From: Usnea hakonensis
Taxonomy: Eukaryota; Ascomycota; Lecanoromycetes; Lecanorales; Parmeliaceae
NCBI GenBank assembly: GCA_013423325.1
Contig: BLJB01000158.1
Coordinates: 105,173-169,172, forward strand
Direction: 5' to 3'
Length of the DNA: 64,000 bases
This document shows, piece by piece, positions 34,795 through 46,531 of the stretch (its first letter is position 1; each line of letters begins with the position of its first letter). A program made the position numbers and the translations under genes. The notes under the pieces are model-generated. The model saw only the letters and a program-made list of their open reading frames with translations. It had not been told where the DNA came from and did no database searches.

Positions 34795-37700
34795 CTACCC
34801 CAAAAATTCCGCCCCCTCAACAACCCCACAAGCCCTCAACCTTTGCAACAACACCTGCATGCCCCTCTTCTTCGCCCCCTTCCACACCGTATCGCCACTC
34901 TCCTCCACCGCATTGACAAATCGTCGAAACCTCTCCCTGTTCCCATCCCTCCCCGCATACTCCAACAACTTAATCGCAAACTCTTCATCCCACCTCCCAA
35001 CCGCATGATGCAGCGCAGTGCGCTTCCCACTATCAATCGGATCATACGCGGGTTCGTATTCCAAAAGAAGTATTGCGACATGCGTATGTTTCTGGATAGC
35101 CGCGTCGCGGAGAGCCGTGGCGCGATTATTCTTGCTCTGCTGGTTGAGGAAGCGATGGAATCTGCCGCCATCGATGGAGCGGGCTTGGGAGGCGCCTTTG
35201 AGCAAGGCGCGCACGGCGGCCATGTGGTTGCGGAAAGCGCAGTAGTGGAGGGCTGTGAAGTCGTTGTTGTCGCCGAGGGTGAAGTCGGCGTCGTGGGCTA
35301 GGAGGAGGTCGATGATGGGTGCTCTGTTGTTCTCGGCGGCGTCCATGAGGGCAGTTTTGCCCCATTTGTTGCGGTGGTCTATGAAGGTTTGGAAGTCTTC
35401 TCGGGTCAAGCGGTCGTGTGCTGCTTTCAGTAATGCAGCCACCACTTCCTTGTAACCATTGTTGCTTGAACGGATTAGGGGGGTGCCGCCGTTCACATTA
35501 TCGAGTCGGAAGTCAGCACCATATCGTTGATCCAAAAGCGCTTCGACGCATTGTAGTCGACCGCGTTCGGCGGCGTCCTTGATAGCAGTGTTACCTCCTT
35601 TGTCACGGTGATTGAGAAATTCGACGAAGCGGTCCCTGGGTAATTTTTTAGATGCGAAGCTCAACAGAAAGGTGACCACATGCTCTTGACCCTCGTAACA
35701 CGCCCAATTTAGAGTAGAACGTTCTTCATTGTTTCTTATTAGAAAGTCGGCGTCATGCTTCTCCAACAGCTGTTTCACAATCTCTGTCCGACCTCTTTCG
35801 GCTGCATCTAAAAGCGCAGTGTTGCCCCGAACATTGCGGCGATTGAGAAAGCTCTCAAAACCCTCGCGGTTAGACGTACTGTACACTTTTGCCAATAAAG
35901 CCGAGACTACTTCCGTATTACCTTCCCAGCTGGCAGCATGAAGAGCGGTGATACCATCCTTGTCAGCGATTGACCAGTCTATACCTTCATCCAGGAGTAG
36001 GTGAACGATGGGCGAGTAACCTTTCTTGGCGGCTTCAAACAATGCATTGACACCGTCTTTATTCCGATGATTGATGACATCTTTGAAAGGACAAGACTCT
36101 CTATCTTCCATCTTTGCGTGCTTTACAAGCATGACTACCACGTCATAATGGCCTCTGCCACTTGACCAATGTAGCGGGGTGTTTCCGAAATGGCCATGAA
36201 GGGTGTAGTCGGCTCCTTTTTCCAGCAGTAGCTTTGTCGTTTGTGTCTCATTTATTGCTGCACACTCTATCAAAGCCGTTATGGCGGAAGCAGGCTGTTG
36301 GTTGATGAATCTCAGGAATTCTAATTGGTTAGTCTTTTCTTGCACCTTATTCACAATTGGTTCAACGAGGCTGATATTGCCATGACGACAGGCCAAATGC
36401 AAAGCGGTCAAATTTTCGTTATTGCGGATCATTGGATCTGCTCCGCAATCTAGGAGGAAGACAAGGGCAGATACTTTGTTTCGCTCGGCGCAGTCTATCA
36501 GAGCTGTGTTGCCCGTAGGACGGTGGCGGGCATTAAGGAAATTGCGAAAATGGGCGTCATCCGTGTTCTCCAAGGCCTTGTTTACTAGCTTTTCAAGGAA
36601 TATTTGATTGTCTTGCGGGCAGACCTTATGGAGCACAGTAGCATTCTGGTCGTTATGAATGAACAGATCTGCTCCCACGTCGAGTAGCTGTGACGCAATA
36701 TCCCATCTACCACCAGCACAGGCCTCAAATAATGCCGTCCTTCCAATTCGGTTAGTTTGATCGAGATGGACGTCAATTTTTCCGTCTTTGTGATAATCGA
36801 GCAGAAGCTTGGTGACAGCTGCACATCCGAAGGTGGCTGTGGCAACTAGTGGGGTCGACGCAAACCAGTTACTCCTGTAAGGGACACAGTGGTCTAGCAG
36901 TACTTTCACCACATCGGCATTGCCAGACGAAGCAGCAGCAAACATTATGAAATGGCGGCCAGCGTCAGGGTCCGGGAGGTGGTCCATGAACGCAATGGTA
37001 TCTCGCTCATCATGTGTCTCTCTGAATTTAGTGATCAGCAGGTCAACAACTTCAGCATGGCCTTGATATGCTGCGGCCCAAAGTGGCGCCGAGTATGGTC
37101 TATCCTCTTCGAAAGGAGCCCCGCGCTCCAGCAAGGTCTTTACAACGCCTAGGTGACCTTCAGCGCAACCATACGCGAGCGGTGTCATCTCACGGGGAAA
37201 CCAGTTGAATCTCAATTTTGGATTGTAGTTCGGTCCTTCTGTCGTGATCATATCGATCTGGCATCCTTTTCCGAGACAATAAGTGATCAATTCCTCAATC
37301 CCCAACAGAGCCGCTCGGTGAAGGATGTGGACCTTTTTGCCACAAGGGGACAAATCGGCTTCGGCTTCATAGTCTAGTAGAAGTCTAACGATGTCTTTAC
37401 TTGCTTGGCCCATGCTTACGGCCTTCTCCAAAGGCGTGCCGTATGTTTTGTTTCTCACACTCGGATTTGCGTCTTCCTCCAAGAGTGCAGCAACGGCGTC
37501 AGAAGAACCTGAGCAGACAGCAGCCACAAGCGCGAAGCCGTAATGCCCACCTGGAGTACCCACAAGAGCGGGAGGTTTGTTCTCGAGCAAGAGAGTTATT
37601 ATATCAGTGTGACCCCCTGCTGCAGCTGCTTGAAGAGCACATCCTTGTGCATACGTCTGAGTCAGCACAACGGATAATCAAACGTAGTCGGGATTTTTCA

Positions 37701-40700
37701 GATATCAGTTAGAACATCACATAGCAAACAGCAGCTGCTCCAAGACAGATCATGTAGCTTCAATGATAACGCGGGTGAAGAGGACCTTGCTTCAGAAAAA
37801 ATACGTACCGTGGAATCCACCTTGACTATTTGGCTCCGCTCCTTTCCTCAATAATAGATCTACGATGGCCCCATGCCCCCTTAAACATGCCGCCTGCAGT
37901 GGACTCCCGTAATAACCGGCAACAAGATCAATGTGTGCGCCCTCCTCAACGAGGAACTTTGCAATGTCCAATCTGCCAGTAGCAGCGGCGCACTGCAATG
38001 GGGAAGCATAGAGAATGACCTTCGGTGGCTTTACCGGATCCCAGTCTTCGAATTGCTGCACGGCAGACACATTGAGCAAATTTAGGTCTGCTGGGAATCT
38101 CCTCGATAGGAGCGCTCTCACGACCTCAAGCTTGTCATTCTCAATCGCGAGACACAACGCGTTCTGACCGTCTTCATTACACGTATTGAGTCGATCCAAC
38201 TCACGACCAAATTTAGCAATTATGTCCTCCAGCCCAAAAACGCATGCTGCGAAGAGCGGTGTTGGCGGGTCTGCTCGCAAGGTTCTGAACTTGGATGCCA
38301 CATATTTATTGTCTTCCAGTGACTCAGCCATTCTCTGCGCGTCCCGGAACCATTCCTCGTATACCTGGTACTTGTGCCTGTCGCCACGGCGGTTGAGGAG
38401 GAAAGATCGCAGCATAGGATTGATGGTAGGCCGGTGCTCACCAATGTCAGCTAGTGCAATGCCTTCATAATGGAGTGGCCAGTAAAGTAGAGCGTATTCT
38501 TTGAACGATTTCTCAGGCTCCGAAAGCCTTTGCCTGGTAGTTTCAGCCGCCGCAGAAAATTTGTTCAAAATCCTAAGACAGCTTCGGGTGGCCACTATAT
38601 TGCACTGGCTGGGAGTATATTCTTCCATCTGCACAAGATGTTCACGAACAGAATAGTGTGCAAATGTAAAGGTATCTGATTCCTTGACGACCAAGGTACG
38701 ACAGACATCTATAACCTCCTGCTCATCAGCCTTACGGTCAGGCGGGGACACAGCTTCGAGAAAGGAATGATATTCCAATGGCCTTTGAGCATGTAGTAGC
38801 CACTTAAAGGTGTCTTGCGCCAGATGGCAGCTGCGTCTGGAGTTGTTTTTATCATCATGAATTTCTCCCATGATACGCTTGTACATCTCTTTCAAGTCTT
38901 TGGGCAGCTCATCCAGTTTCTTACTAATACTTTCTGGATCGTTGGTGTGATTCTTATCGCATAATTGGTTCAGGAGTAAGCTAGCGTAAAGAAACATGTT
39001 ACGCGCTCGGCTGGTGAGAGTATTCTTGATCTTCTCCTTTAGAACGGGTTCCACGAATCCATTGAGGAGCAACCCATGTTTGATGCGATCATCAAGGGTC
39101 TTCTCAATGAACTCGCCGACGTCATCCTTGTTGCGTTCTGCAGTCACTGCGATTGACGGACCCGCCTTTAGGTCAATTTCGATGGCTGGGAAAGAGCGGG
39201 TCGAGATGAAGACTTTTACGTGGTTCGGAGATTGGCGAACGACCTCCTGGAGGTGCTTGATCAATGCCGGGCTTTTGTCTTGGTCGCACTCGTCGAAGCC
39301 ATCCAAGACAATAACAATGGGTGTGGACATGGAGATCTCGACAAGGACTTCAACGCAATCAGAGTATCCTAGTCGCATTTGGTTATCGCTACCTGGTCCC
39401 AAACTCTCATATTTGTCTCTGACGATTTGGGCCACATCTTGATCTTTCTTGGTTGTAGAGAGCTGGCTCACGATACTCCTAAGAGCTTCTTTAGGGTCGG
39501 CCCTAGAGAAGGTCTCTTCTCGACCAGTTTTGGCTTTGTCGTTGGAACAGTAAAAAATGGCAAGGCGAGAAGTGTCTTGGCTTGTTTCCTCATTCTCGAG
39601 AGTGCGACTCAAATCTTCAATGACACGACAGACAAGGCCAGTCTTTCCAGTACCGGCGAAACCGTGCAGCCAAAGCATCGACGACCTTACCGCAGATCGC
39701 CATCTCACGTACTCTGGATCGATTGTCAGCCATTTCCCCAGCGACATCCGACGCTGCTCTTTGGCCTTTTTGTAGTCTTCCCATGGTTTAGCAACAGAAA
39801 GCCACTTCCTCACATCAATGAGATAGTTCTTCTCCATCTCAATGCTATGAAGCTCGGCGTTCTCCTTCATTTGATCGAGAGGGCCTTTCCACATCTCAAC
39901 AAGATCTTTGTGGCGCTCTTGTTGATTCCGTTCCGCTTTGGAGAAGCCTCGGTCCATATCACGTGACAGAGCTGAAATTCCTTCCTTAATAGCTTTGAGC
40001 TGCTCTTGCTGACCCTCCTGGCCCTCTTTGAGATTATCGATCCCAAGCTTCGTGACTTCTGCGTCGACAAGAACGATATTCCTATCAACGACCTCCCTAG
40101 CTTCCTCGACTGCCTGCAATTCCTTTTTGATTCCATCGGCCGTGATAGGATTCATTCCTAAGGCAGTCCTACTACCCTTATGATTTGGGTCGAAATACTT
40201 GACTGTGTGTATTTGAAATTTGAGGATGAAGACAAAAAATTTCAGAAGTGAGTCTCGAAGGCCTCTAGACAATTCTGAGTCAATATTCGCGTATAGCTGT
40301 TCAATGACTGGGTATTTGGAAATGTGAGTTGTGACCCTATCGGTCCCCTCTAGCATACTGTCCCACGTATCGGACTCGCCAACGGCACACTGTATTCATT
40401 TAGTTCATTCCCTTATAGAGATTTCTCCTTTCGAGTATACCTCAATAACAAAACGGACTAGTGTCTGAGATTAGAAGTATCAGCCAGAGCGAATATGGGG
40501 ATATACAAAAGGATTACCCAAGGTAGAGCAGCATAAACAGGCTCTGCTTGCACTACCAGATCTCCTACAATTTCAAACTTTTTGGCAGACTTGGCCACTT
40601 TACTGCACATCTTGCGGTAGGTTAGACTGGTACCAAAGACGTGGGCTTGATTTTTTTCCGCGTCGTCGCGCCGTCTTTGAGCAAATCCTTGTACTTCGTT

Positions 40701-41006
40701 GACAACATCTTTTGTCTTCAAGTCTTTGACGCCTTGGAACTGTGGCCATAGCTTCCAGTCTTTCTCATCGTCTTTCACTTGCTCCCAAGCTTGCTCCCAC
40801 AAACCTAGCCTCGACTTATCCGTGGGAACTAGGCGATAGTTCTCTTTATCTTCGGCTTGAGATGCCGAATCACGGCGTGGGTCGTTGGCATATTTTTGCG
40901 CGGATTTAATTGATTTTGGGGCCATGGCAAAGGCTTTGCCACGCTTGATATTGTCTTCATTTCTGAGGTCCTTTCCAGCGCCAGTGCTCGCCGCGTCGAT
41001 AGCCAT
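34795..41006 (-). CDS. NACHT-ankyrin NLR-like STAND protein
   Basis: Minus-strand exons 41006-40518, 40464-40441 (a 24-nt microexon), 40389-37809 and 37656-34795. The first ATG (CAACCATGGC) starts a helical N-terminal domain of about 180 residues (LGLWEQAWEQVKDDEKDW; EPVYAALPW-TLVRFVIE-CAVGESDTW) of the NACHT-associated/DUF7708 sort; the conserved AALPW...VRF block crosses both first introns, supporting the microexon. A coiled coil (QEQLKAIKEGISALSRDMDR) leads to a NACHT: Walker A GFAGTGKT at about 414-421, Walker B IVIVLDGFDECD at about 529-540, then FAHYSVREHL. From about residue 900 onward the protein is ankyrin repeats, some 1000 residues of them. Such proteins sense non-self or damage in fungi and trigger cell death; here the effector N-terminus is of unknown type. 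The junction between 37809 and 37656 is not settled: the donor leaves phase 1, the acceptor needs phase 0. A further small exon (37721-37734 or -37737) would restore the frame; otherwise there is a frameshift. Confidence 0.85.
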
Positions 41007-41413
41007 GGTTGAGATAGGAAAAATCAAAGGACGACGAAGACACAGCAGTAGGAATGACCGCGACGCAAGAGTGATGCTTGCTACTGCAATAGTACAAAAA
41101 AGAGTACACGTGAGATGAAATCAATTACAGATTTTCATTTTTCATACATTTGGAAGTGACTAGATCCATATACATATACATCCTGGCGGGCTTAATCTTT
41201 TCTACTCTTCCCAAACTGGGGCTGAGGATGACAATTAAAAATAATGGGTTTCAGATGAAGAGTAATTTTAGCAATCTGACTGATCTAGTCTATAAGAGGT
41301 AAGTAGTGAGGCGGTGTTACTCAATTTCAGCTTGTGGCACGGACCGAGTTTCCGAAGATTTTGACTTGCCTTTTAGGTTTTACGGTACTCCGTAGAGGTG
41401 TCAATGTCTTGGC
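41007..41413. promoter_or_regulatory. Divergent promoter region
   Basis: The 407-bp gap separates the divergently transcribed NLR and DUF3669 genes. It has ACATATACATATACATCC near 41169 and otherwise nothing I would name. Confidence 0.35.
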
Positions 41414-42040
41414 ATGGAAAAAGATCCACTTCCCTCTAGTATATGCGCCCCTCTCCAATATACTTGTACAACAACTGCCAGAGCTTTCTTTAAGCTTTTC
41501 CTTCTTCGAGCACGGTCTGAGCATTCCATCCATACTCTGAGACAGCATATCTCAAACCAGCCTGGCGTCCTGTCAACCTCAAGCTCCACTGAGACATCGG
41601 ACCACGCAAAGGCCATGAAGGATGAGACGCCAGACTACAAAACCATCGGACTAGGCTCTTGTGGCAGCGTTTTTGAAATATCAGGAACACAAGCTGCCCT
41701 CAAGAAGGGAAGGGACATCGATTCTCTGTGGAATAATTTCCTCCTGACCAAAACCGTCCATGACGCTGTTTTAGATACCCAAGAAATGATGCAAGACGCA
41801 TTCCCCGAGTTCACAATACCTCAAGCCCTTCGCTGCACCTTTTTCCGCCTCCCAATCTCTCAACAGTACTGGGCGACTCACCTCCAGAAGTTCCCCCCCT
41901 CGCACCGAGCACCCGGCGCCGTCTTCGGAGTCGATCGAATCTTCCCGGTCCCCAGATCTGTACGAAAGGCCTTGATCCCTTTTGGTAACGTCTGCCGGCC
42001 AACATCTCGTCCTGCTGTCTGCATGGCAGCAACGGAATAG
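41414..42040 (+). pseudogene. Truncated DUF3669 protein
   Basis: The frame is 208 residues. The stretch DYKTIGLGSCGSVFE, followed by GTQAALKKGRDIDSLWNNF, EFTIPQALRC, LQKFPPSHRAPGAVFGVDRI and PVPRSVRKALI, is the N-terminal part of the fungal DUF3669 family (often called zinc-finger protein), which reads a little like a kinase glycine loop. Family members continue for some 150 residues after this point with a conserved NKDCLxRIYLG segment; here the frame ends in unrelated residues, while in another frame a relic reads RNRCLTKIYERGFDKHN (42020-42084), so a frame break or lost splice occurs near 41985-42010. No C-terminal body follows. It may still produce a short protein. The function of the family is unknown. 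Confidence 0.6.
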
Positions 42041-42874
42041 ATGCTTGACTAAGATATACGAAAGGGGCTTCGATAAGCACAATATAAATAACTTCGCTTG
42101 AAAGTAGTGACCTATGCTCGTTCCCAAAATCTTGGGAAACTTGTATAAAGGAAACGATGAGCCGAGCCAGATCAATTTGGAATACATCTAGCATGAGGAA
42201 CAGCGTTCTAGCGTTCAAACCAGGATGTTTGACTTTTACGATTAGCTCTGCCATGATACATTAGCTTGTCCAAGTAAGCAGAGAGCGGACACGTCCGCTC
42301 GGCCCTTTGGCAGGCGCTGTCCTTATCAATAGATGTCTAGTACTGCTCCTCAAGCTCTGTATTGCATGTGCCTAAGGAGAAGACGTGACATTTGACGAAG
42401 CATGTGACAAAAAGTGCTTTGATCAGAATGTTAATGGCACATATGGAGGTCTACACAGGAAGTCCTGAATATGCGCTAGAAGTCTTGGCACTGAGGTACG
42501 TACCTTACCCGTTAGGAAGTTTGGAACGTCCTGTTGAATAGTCTCGCTATCGTGTTAATGAGGATGCTCCTGGGCTGTACATTTCCTTTTTTATTCGCTC
42601 GTAGCGACGAACTTACTTGATACTTTATCGATGCAAGACCTTTCAATCTAGATCGTCAAGAAGACGGATGAACGTGGGGATGTAGGTGTGGGGTATGTCG
42701 CAAGGATACATCATCATGCCGCACACGGCATGAATGTTGTACAATGAGCTAATTTCTGGAAGTCCTTGGTGAAGAATCAGGGATACAAAAGGGTGACCTC
42801 TCGACTGTTGTACTACATCAATAATTTCATCTCGTGGAGAGACAGACAACCAGCTTCCATATCGAGTTTGCATC
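42041..42874. other. Intergenic with DUF3669 relic at its left edge
   Basis: The first 50 bp contain the out-of-frame relic of the preceding gene. The remaining sequence up to 42874 shows no supported gene; a minus-strand frame at 41811-42254 is antisense to the relic. Confidence 0.45.
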
Positions 42875-43990
42875 ATGACTCAATCAGAATCTCAAATCAG
42901 AGATCACCCTGATGACTGGTCCTTCACATCCGACCATCATCACCACGTTGAAAGAACTGTGCACCCAGTCATAGTGGAGCTTGTCAAATGGGTAAGGACC
43001 TCGAGATAACACCCCAGTACTCTTCTTTCATCTGGAACGCAGGCTTTGCGGATCTTTTTGACTTAGAAGCTACTTCTTTTGCTTCAACAATATACCTCAT
43101 GAGTCGAGACGCCTGTACAGAATCCAGATGCTGACACTTTGATGTGCTCAGGCGACGTAGACCCTACCTCCAGGTTCCTCATCTATGGTCCTAGATGATG
43201 GCTGTGGCCTTGGGACAGTGACGGCTGAAGTCAAGAAGGCTTTCCCGGACCTTCCTGTCCAAGCAATTGACTCTTCAGCCGGCATGCTTGAAGCTGTCAA
43301 GGCTAAGAAACTCGACTGGGAGAATGTGGAGACAAAACTCCTGGATGGCGGTGACTTGACCGGTACAGCCGCTTTCGCATAATCTCTCTTGGATACACCC
43401 AGAACATGGCCTATGCCTACTCCAAAGCCCATTGCACTCGCTTTTCTCATCCCATGTAGGCTCAACACTAAATCTCGCCCAACCCAAGGCATCTCCTCTG
43501 GTAGCATCACCCACGCTTTCGTCTGCACCTACATCGACCTGGCCCGCCTACATTCAAGAACTCCAGGGCGTCATCGCTCCAGGCATCAATACCTGGGCCG
43601 ACCCCCATCCACCCCAGCATCTCGACGCCGTGGACCAGAGCCTGCCAGAAACTGCACCCAGGGTTCAAGCCGCCCTTTTTCACAAGCCCAAATTGGTCGA
43701 CCGCGGACCAGATTAAAGAGAACCTCCCGAAAGCGGTGTTCAAAGACGTGCAGACCAAGCAGGTCCTGACGCATTGGAAGTGGAGCAGCCCGGACGAGAT
43801 AACGGAATGGTTCTTCAATGGGGGAGACCCGGTCTGTAAGAGATGGCATGAAGCATTGGTGCAGGAGGTCAGAGGGAAGTTGGGAAATATGAGGGAGAGG
43901 TTCCATGAGGGATTGGAGAAGGAATACAGGAGTGAGGGCGGTCAGTTGTTGAAGGAGGAGCTTGTGAATCTGACCATCGCGAGGAAGTAG
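42875..43990 (+). pseudogene. SAM-dependent methyltransferase, probably degenerate
   Basis: Exon 1 is 42875-42991 (MTQSESQIRDHPDDWSFTSD, ending ELVKW). An intron with donor GTAAGG and acceptor CGTAG at 43160 leads to exon 2, where LPPGSSSMVLDDGCGLGT holds motif I of class I methyltransferases, followed by PVQAIDSSAGML (motif post-I). After LLDGGDLTG at about 43365 coding continues in a second frame (HSLFSSHVGSTLNLAQPK; WPAYIQELQGVIAPGI; to about 43700) and in a third frame (NWSTADQIKENLPKAVFKDV to the stop at 43990). The second and third blocks overlap in a way that splicing does not easily explain, and the conserved motif around KPGG is missing. I infer frameshifts and a deletion. The original enzyme would have been a small-molecule methyltransferase of unknown substrate. 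Confidence 0.6.
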
Positions 43991-44086
43991 TGATGTGCAC
44001 GCAGAAGGGATTGTATATGTTTTCTCTTTGTCCCAATTAATTAAAGACCTACTTATTGAAGCCTTTCTTCTGCGTGTCCCACACAT

Positions 44087-44520
44087 TTAGCTTGGTAGCC
44101 AGTGCCTTCGCGCCCCTCTCCACACTCTAGATTGCTCCAACATCCATCTCGAAGAGCTTAGTCCCCGCTTCACCGCTACCTCCTCATCTAAGAGCCTCTC
44201 CTCTAGGTTATCGCACGCGTATAGCGCGTCACCCAGTTGTATATTAGCTCTAGCTTAGTAGGCCATCTGTCTTCGGTAGACCAACGTTATTGACTCCAAC
44301 GCATGGAGCTTCCCGCGTATTTCCCAGTCTTCGAGGTTTGGCTCGCTAATTAATCCGAGAGAACTATGCCAGACTTGATATCCCCTAGTCACCTTGACTG
44401 TAGCTTCCTCGTCGATGTAACGGACGGCTTCTGTACCCATCCAGTCTGTCCATTCAACAAGGGTACCAGCTGATCCTGTAAAGTCTTGGCCGCTATCTTG
44501 TCATATAGAGGACGCCAACT
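44087..44520 (-). pseudogene. Decayed reading frame, unknown function
   Basis: On the minus strand one frame reads for about 140 codons through GTLVEWTDWMGTEAVRYID, VTRGYQVWHSSLGLISEPNL, LHALESITLVYRRQMAY, a TAA, then ARANIQLGDALYACDNLEER and SRWMLEQSRVWR before TAA at 44087-44089. The internal TAA stands where CAA would be natural, a RIP-type change. The composition on both sides of the stop is equally protein-like, which is why I treat it as a broken gene and not noise. I do not recognise the family. The start is not determined. Confidence 0.4.
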
Positions 44521-45470
44521 CGTCGGGTGAATGTAGAGTCTCGTACGCTTGATACTATTCCCGACCGGCATTCTAGAAAAGGTTCGATACCGTTGGGAAG
44601 ATATGCTGAGTAGTGAGAGTCTAGCCATTCCACACCCGATATCAAAAGACTATTACTGTTAGGACTAGTATAGATGTAATGTTTCATGGGTATATTGATA
44701 GGATAAGTAATAGGGGCAAGTACGTACCTGGGAGGAAGGCAGCCTAAGTACAACATAGGCTCAGTAAGGTACCTAGGTACCTAGGCCACAGTCTCGTGCC
44801 AAGCCGCCAGTCCCAAGGTGGAAGCAGACAAAAGTCCTGGGGCAAGCCCTAGCCCTACTTTGGCCCAAATTCTGTAATGCCAGGACTTTTGATGCAGGCC
44901 TCCGTATAGTCTCTATTCAGCATGTTACAGGTTAGGTATTATGATCGCTCCCTGACCTGACCGAGGCACGCTCTAATATTAGATTGCCCCTCTGTCGTCT
45001 CCGATGCCGTGCTGTCATAGCCACGTCAAACAAGCTTATTTGTGTTTCTCTTTCTCTCTCTACACGAACAAGCTGTGGCCCAGATTTCATGCCTGACTCT
45101 CCATAGCCCGACCAAGCCTTGACTTGAGAAATACAACCTCTCGCTGCGCCATCATGGTTTTGAATCGGACCTGGTGCGCCTGGAACGGCTTGATACTCGG
45201 GGTGTGAGGGAAAGAGCTGCCTCGTCTGAGACAAGTGGCTGGCGATGTACAGCTTCGCCTCTGAGCATCTGTCGGTCGTGATCGTTGGTTTTATAAACAT
45301 CCGTGAGAGAGCGCCTTCACACTCTGATATTTCTGGATGTAGAATTCTCTCCGCATCTTCTATTTATTGAACTCAACATCCTGTTTCTTTCTCTTCCTGC
45401 ATACTCCCCTTCGCTCATAGTTCACCATAAACAACCGCCGGTCGGAATTCAAATCGTTCACTTAGAAGAG
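44521..45470. other. Intergenic, nothing clear
   Basis: No supported gene. GGTACCTAGGTACCTAGG at 44768-44785 is a short tandem/palindromic repeat. The last 150 bp before the next ATG are pyrimidine-rich, a probable promoter and leader. Confidence 0.45.
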
Positions 45471-46531
45471 ATGTGTGCCATATGGATCATGATTTTACTC
45501 TCGCTCGTTCCACTAGCAGCGGCAGATCGTCTCGACAAACCTCCGCTTGCTGATGGTCTGGACTATCTGCAAAAAGGGCTTCTGGAGTCTTTGCACCCTG
45601 TCAACAGCTCCTACTCAAAATGGGTTCCAGATTGGATCCCTGCTGACTGTAAGAGTATTACAGAGAATGCGAATCTATCCGCGATCGACGTAGAGGTGTT
45701 CAACGTCTATTACCGCGATGTGTGTACTATTTTCGATATCTCTGTCTTCTTAGACCAGCAAACTGACTTGTGGGTCTCCAGTGTCCCAAAGACCCCTGGA
45801 TCCTTTGCCGCCATAAACAAAGTATTTTTTCTCTCGCCAACATGATCGATCTCTTCGGCCGTGTTCCAGTCGGTGCGCGTCAATGGGTCCGCCACCTTAT
45901 CAGCCTACCTGACCGTAAGCTTCCTGCCCCTTTGTTCTCTGGAAACTCCCATAACTAATGCTACTTCGCAGCTGACAATACCTGGGCCTACAATGAAAAC
46001 GGTAACATCGCAATGTTCGGCCACATCCAGGGCCATCTCACGGTCTTCATCCACGAAACAGGTCACTCCCTCGACCTCCTGGGCGCTTACACGAGCAGGC
46101 CGCTCTCCTCATCTCATACCTGGCTTCACAGCTATGCAGATGACACGCATGTACCAGATCCGTACTCGCAGACCAACCAGTTGGAGAACCTAGCGCAGAA
46201 CACCGTCGTTGCAGCATACGATCTGAATGTAGAAGGAGGTTTCCGCGGCCTGGAGCCTAAATGGCGGGGTCTACAGCATCAAACGGGGGCGATTGAGTCT
46301 GAACAAAAGAAGGAGGGAGATTTCATGTTGAGAGGAGGTGTATGCGTTCGACGGTTGAATAATAGTCAGGTAGTAGGGGTGAATAATAGTCAGGTAGTAG
46401 GGGTGGGGGAGCGGTCGAGAGTTATGGCGCGGGGCATGGGGGAGCCGCCGGATGTAGGGTTGTCGGATGGCATGGAGGTTATTGAACCGATGGAGTTCGA
46501 TAGCAGGAATGGTTGCAATCGCTGTCGTTAG
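45471..46531 (+). CDS. CON-13-like secreted protein with HExxH motif
   Basis: Exons 45471-45719, 45782-45914 and 45972-46531 sum to 942 nt, 313 residues. Residues 1-19 are a signal peptide (MCAIWIMILLSLVPLAAAD). The order DWIPADCKSITENANLSAID, FNVYYRD-CPKDPWILCRHK, MIDLFGRVPVGARQWVRH and then FIHETGHSLD matches what I remember of conidiation-specific protein 13 relatives; the reading continues across both introns, which supports them. HETGH is a zincin-type HExxH, followed by LQTWLHSYADD-like and QTNQLENLAQNTVVAAYD segments, so a secreted metallopeptidase-like fold is likely; peptidase activity is unproven for this family. After about residue 225 the family similarity fades into a Gly/Arg/Glu-rich tail that contains the exact repeat NNSQVVGV twice. 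That tail may be lineage-specific or a read-through of non-coding sequence. Confidence 0.82.
46364..46412 (+). repeat. 24-bp tandem duplication inside the CON-13-like gene
   Basis: The unit AATAATAGTCAGGTAGTAGG plus four bases occurs twice in a row, encoding NNSQVVGV twice in frame. It is in the non-conserved tail. Confidence 0.85.

Noticed and set aside
41811..42254. 147-codon minus-strand frame
   Set aside because: Antisense to the DUF3669 coding sequence and its relic; the hydrophobic look comes from the complement of that sequence and no family matches.
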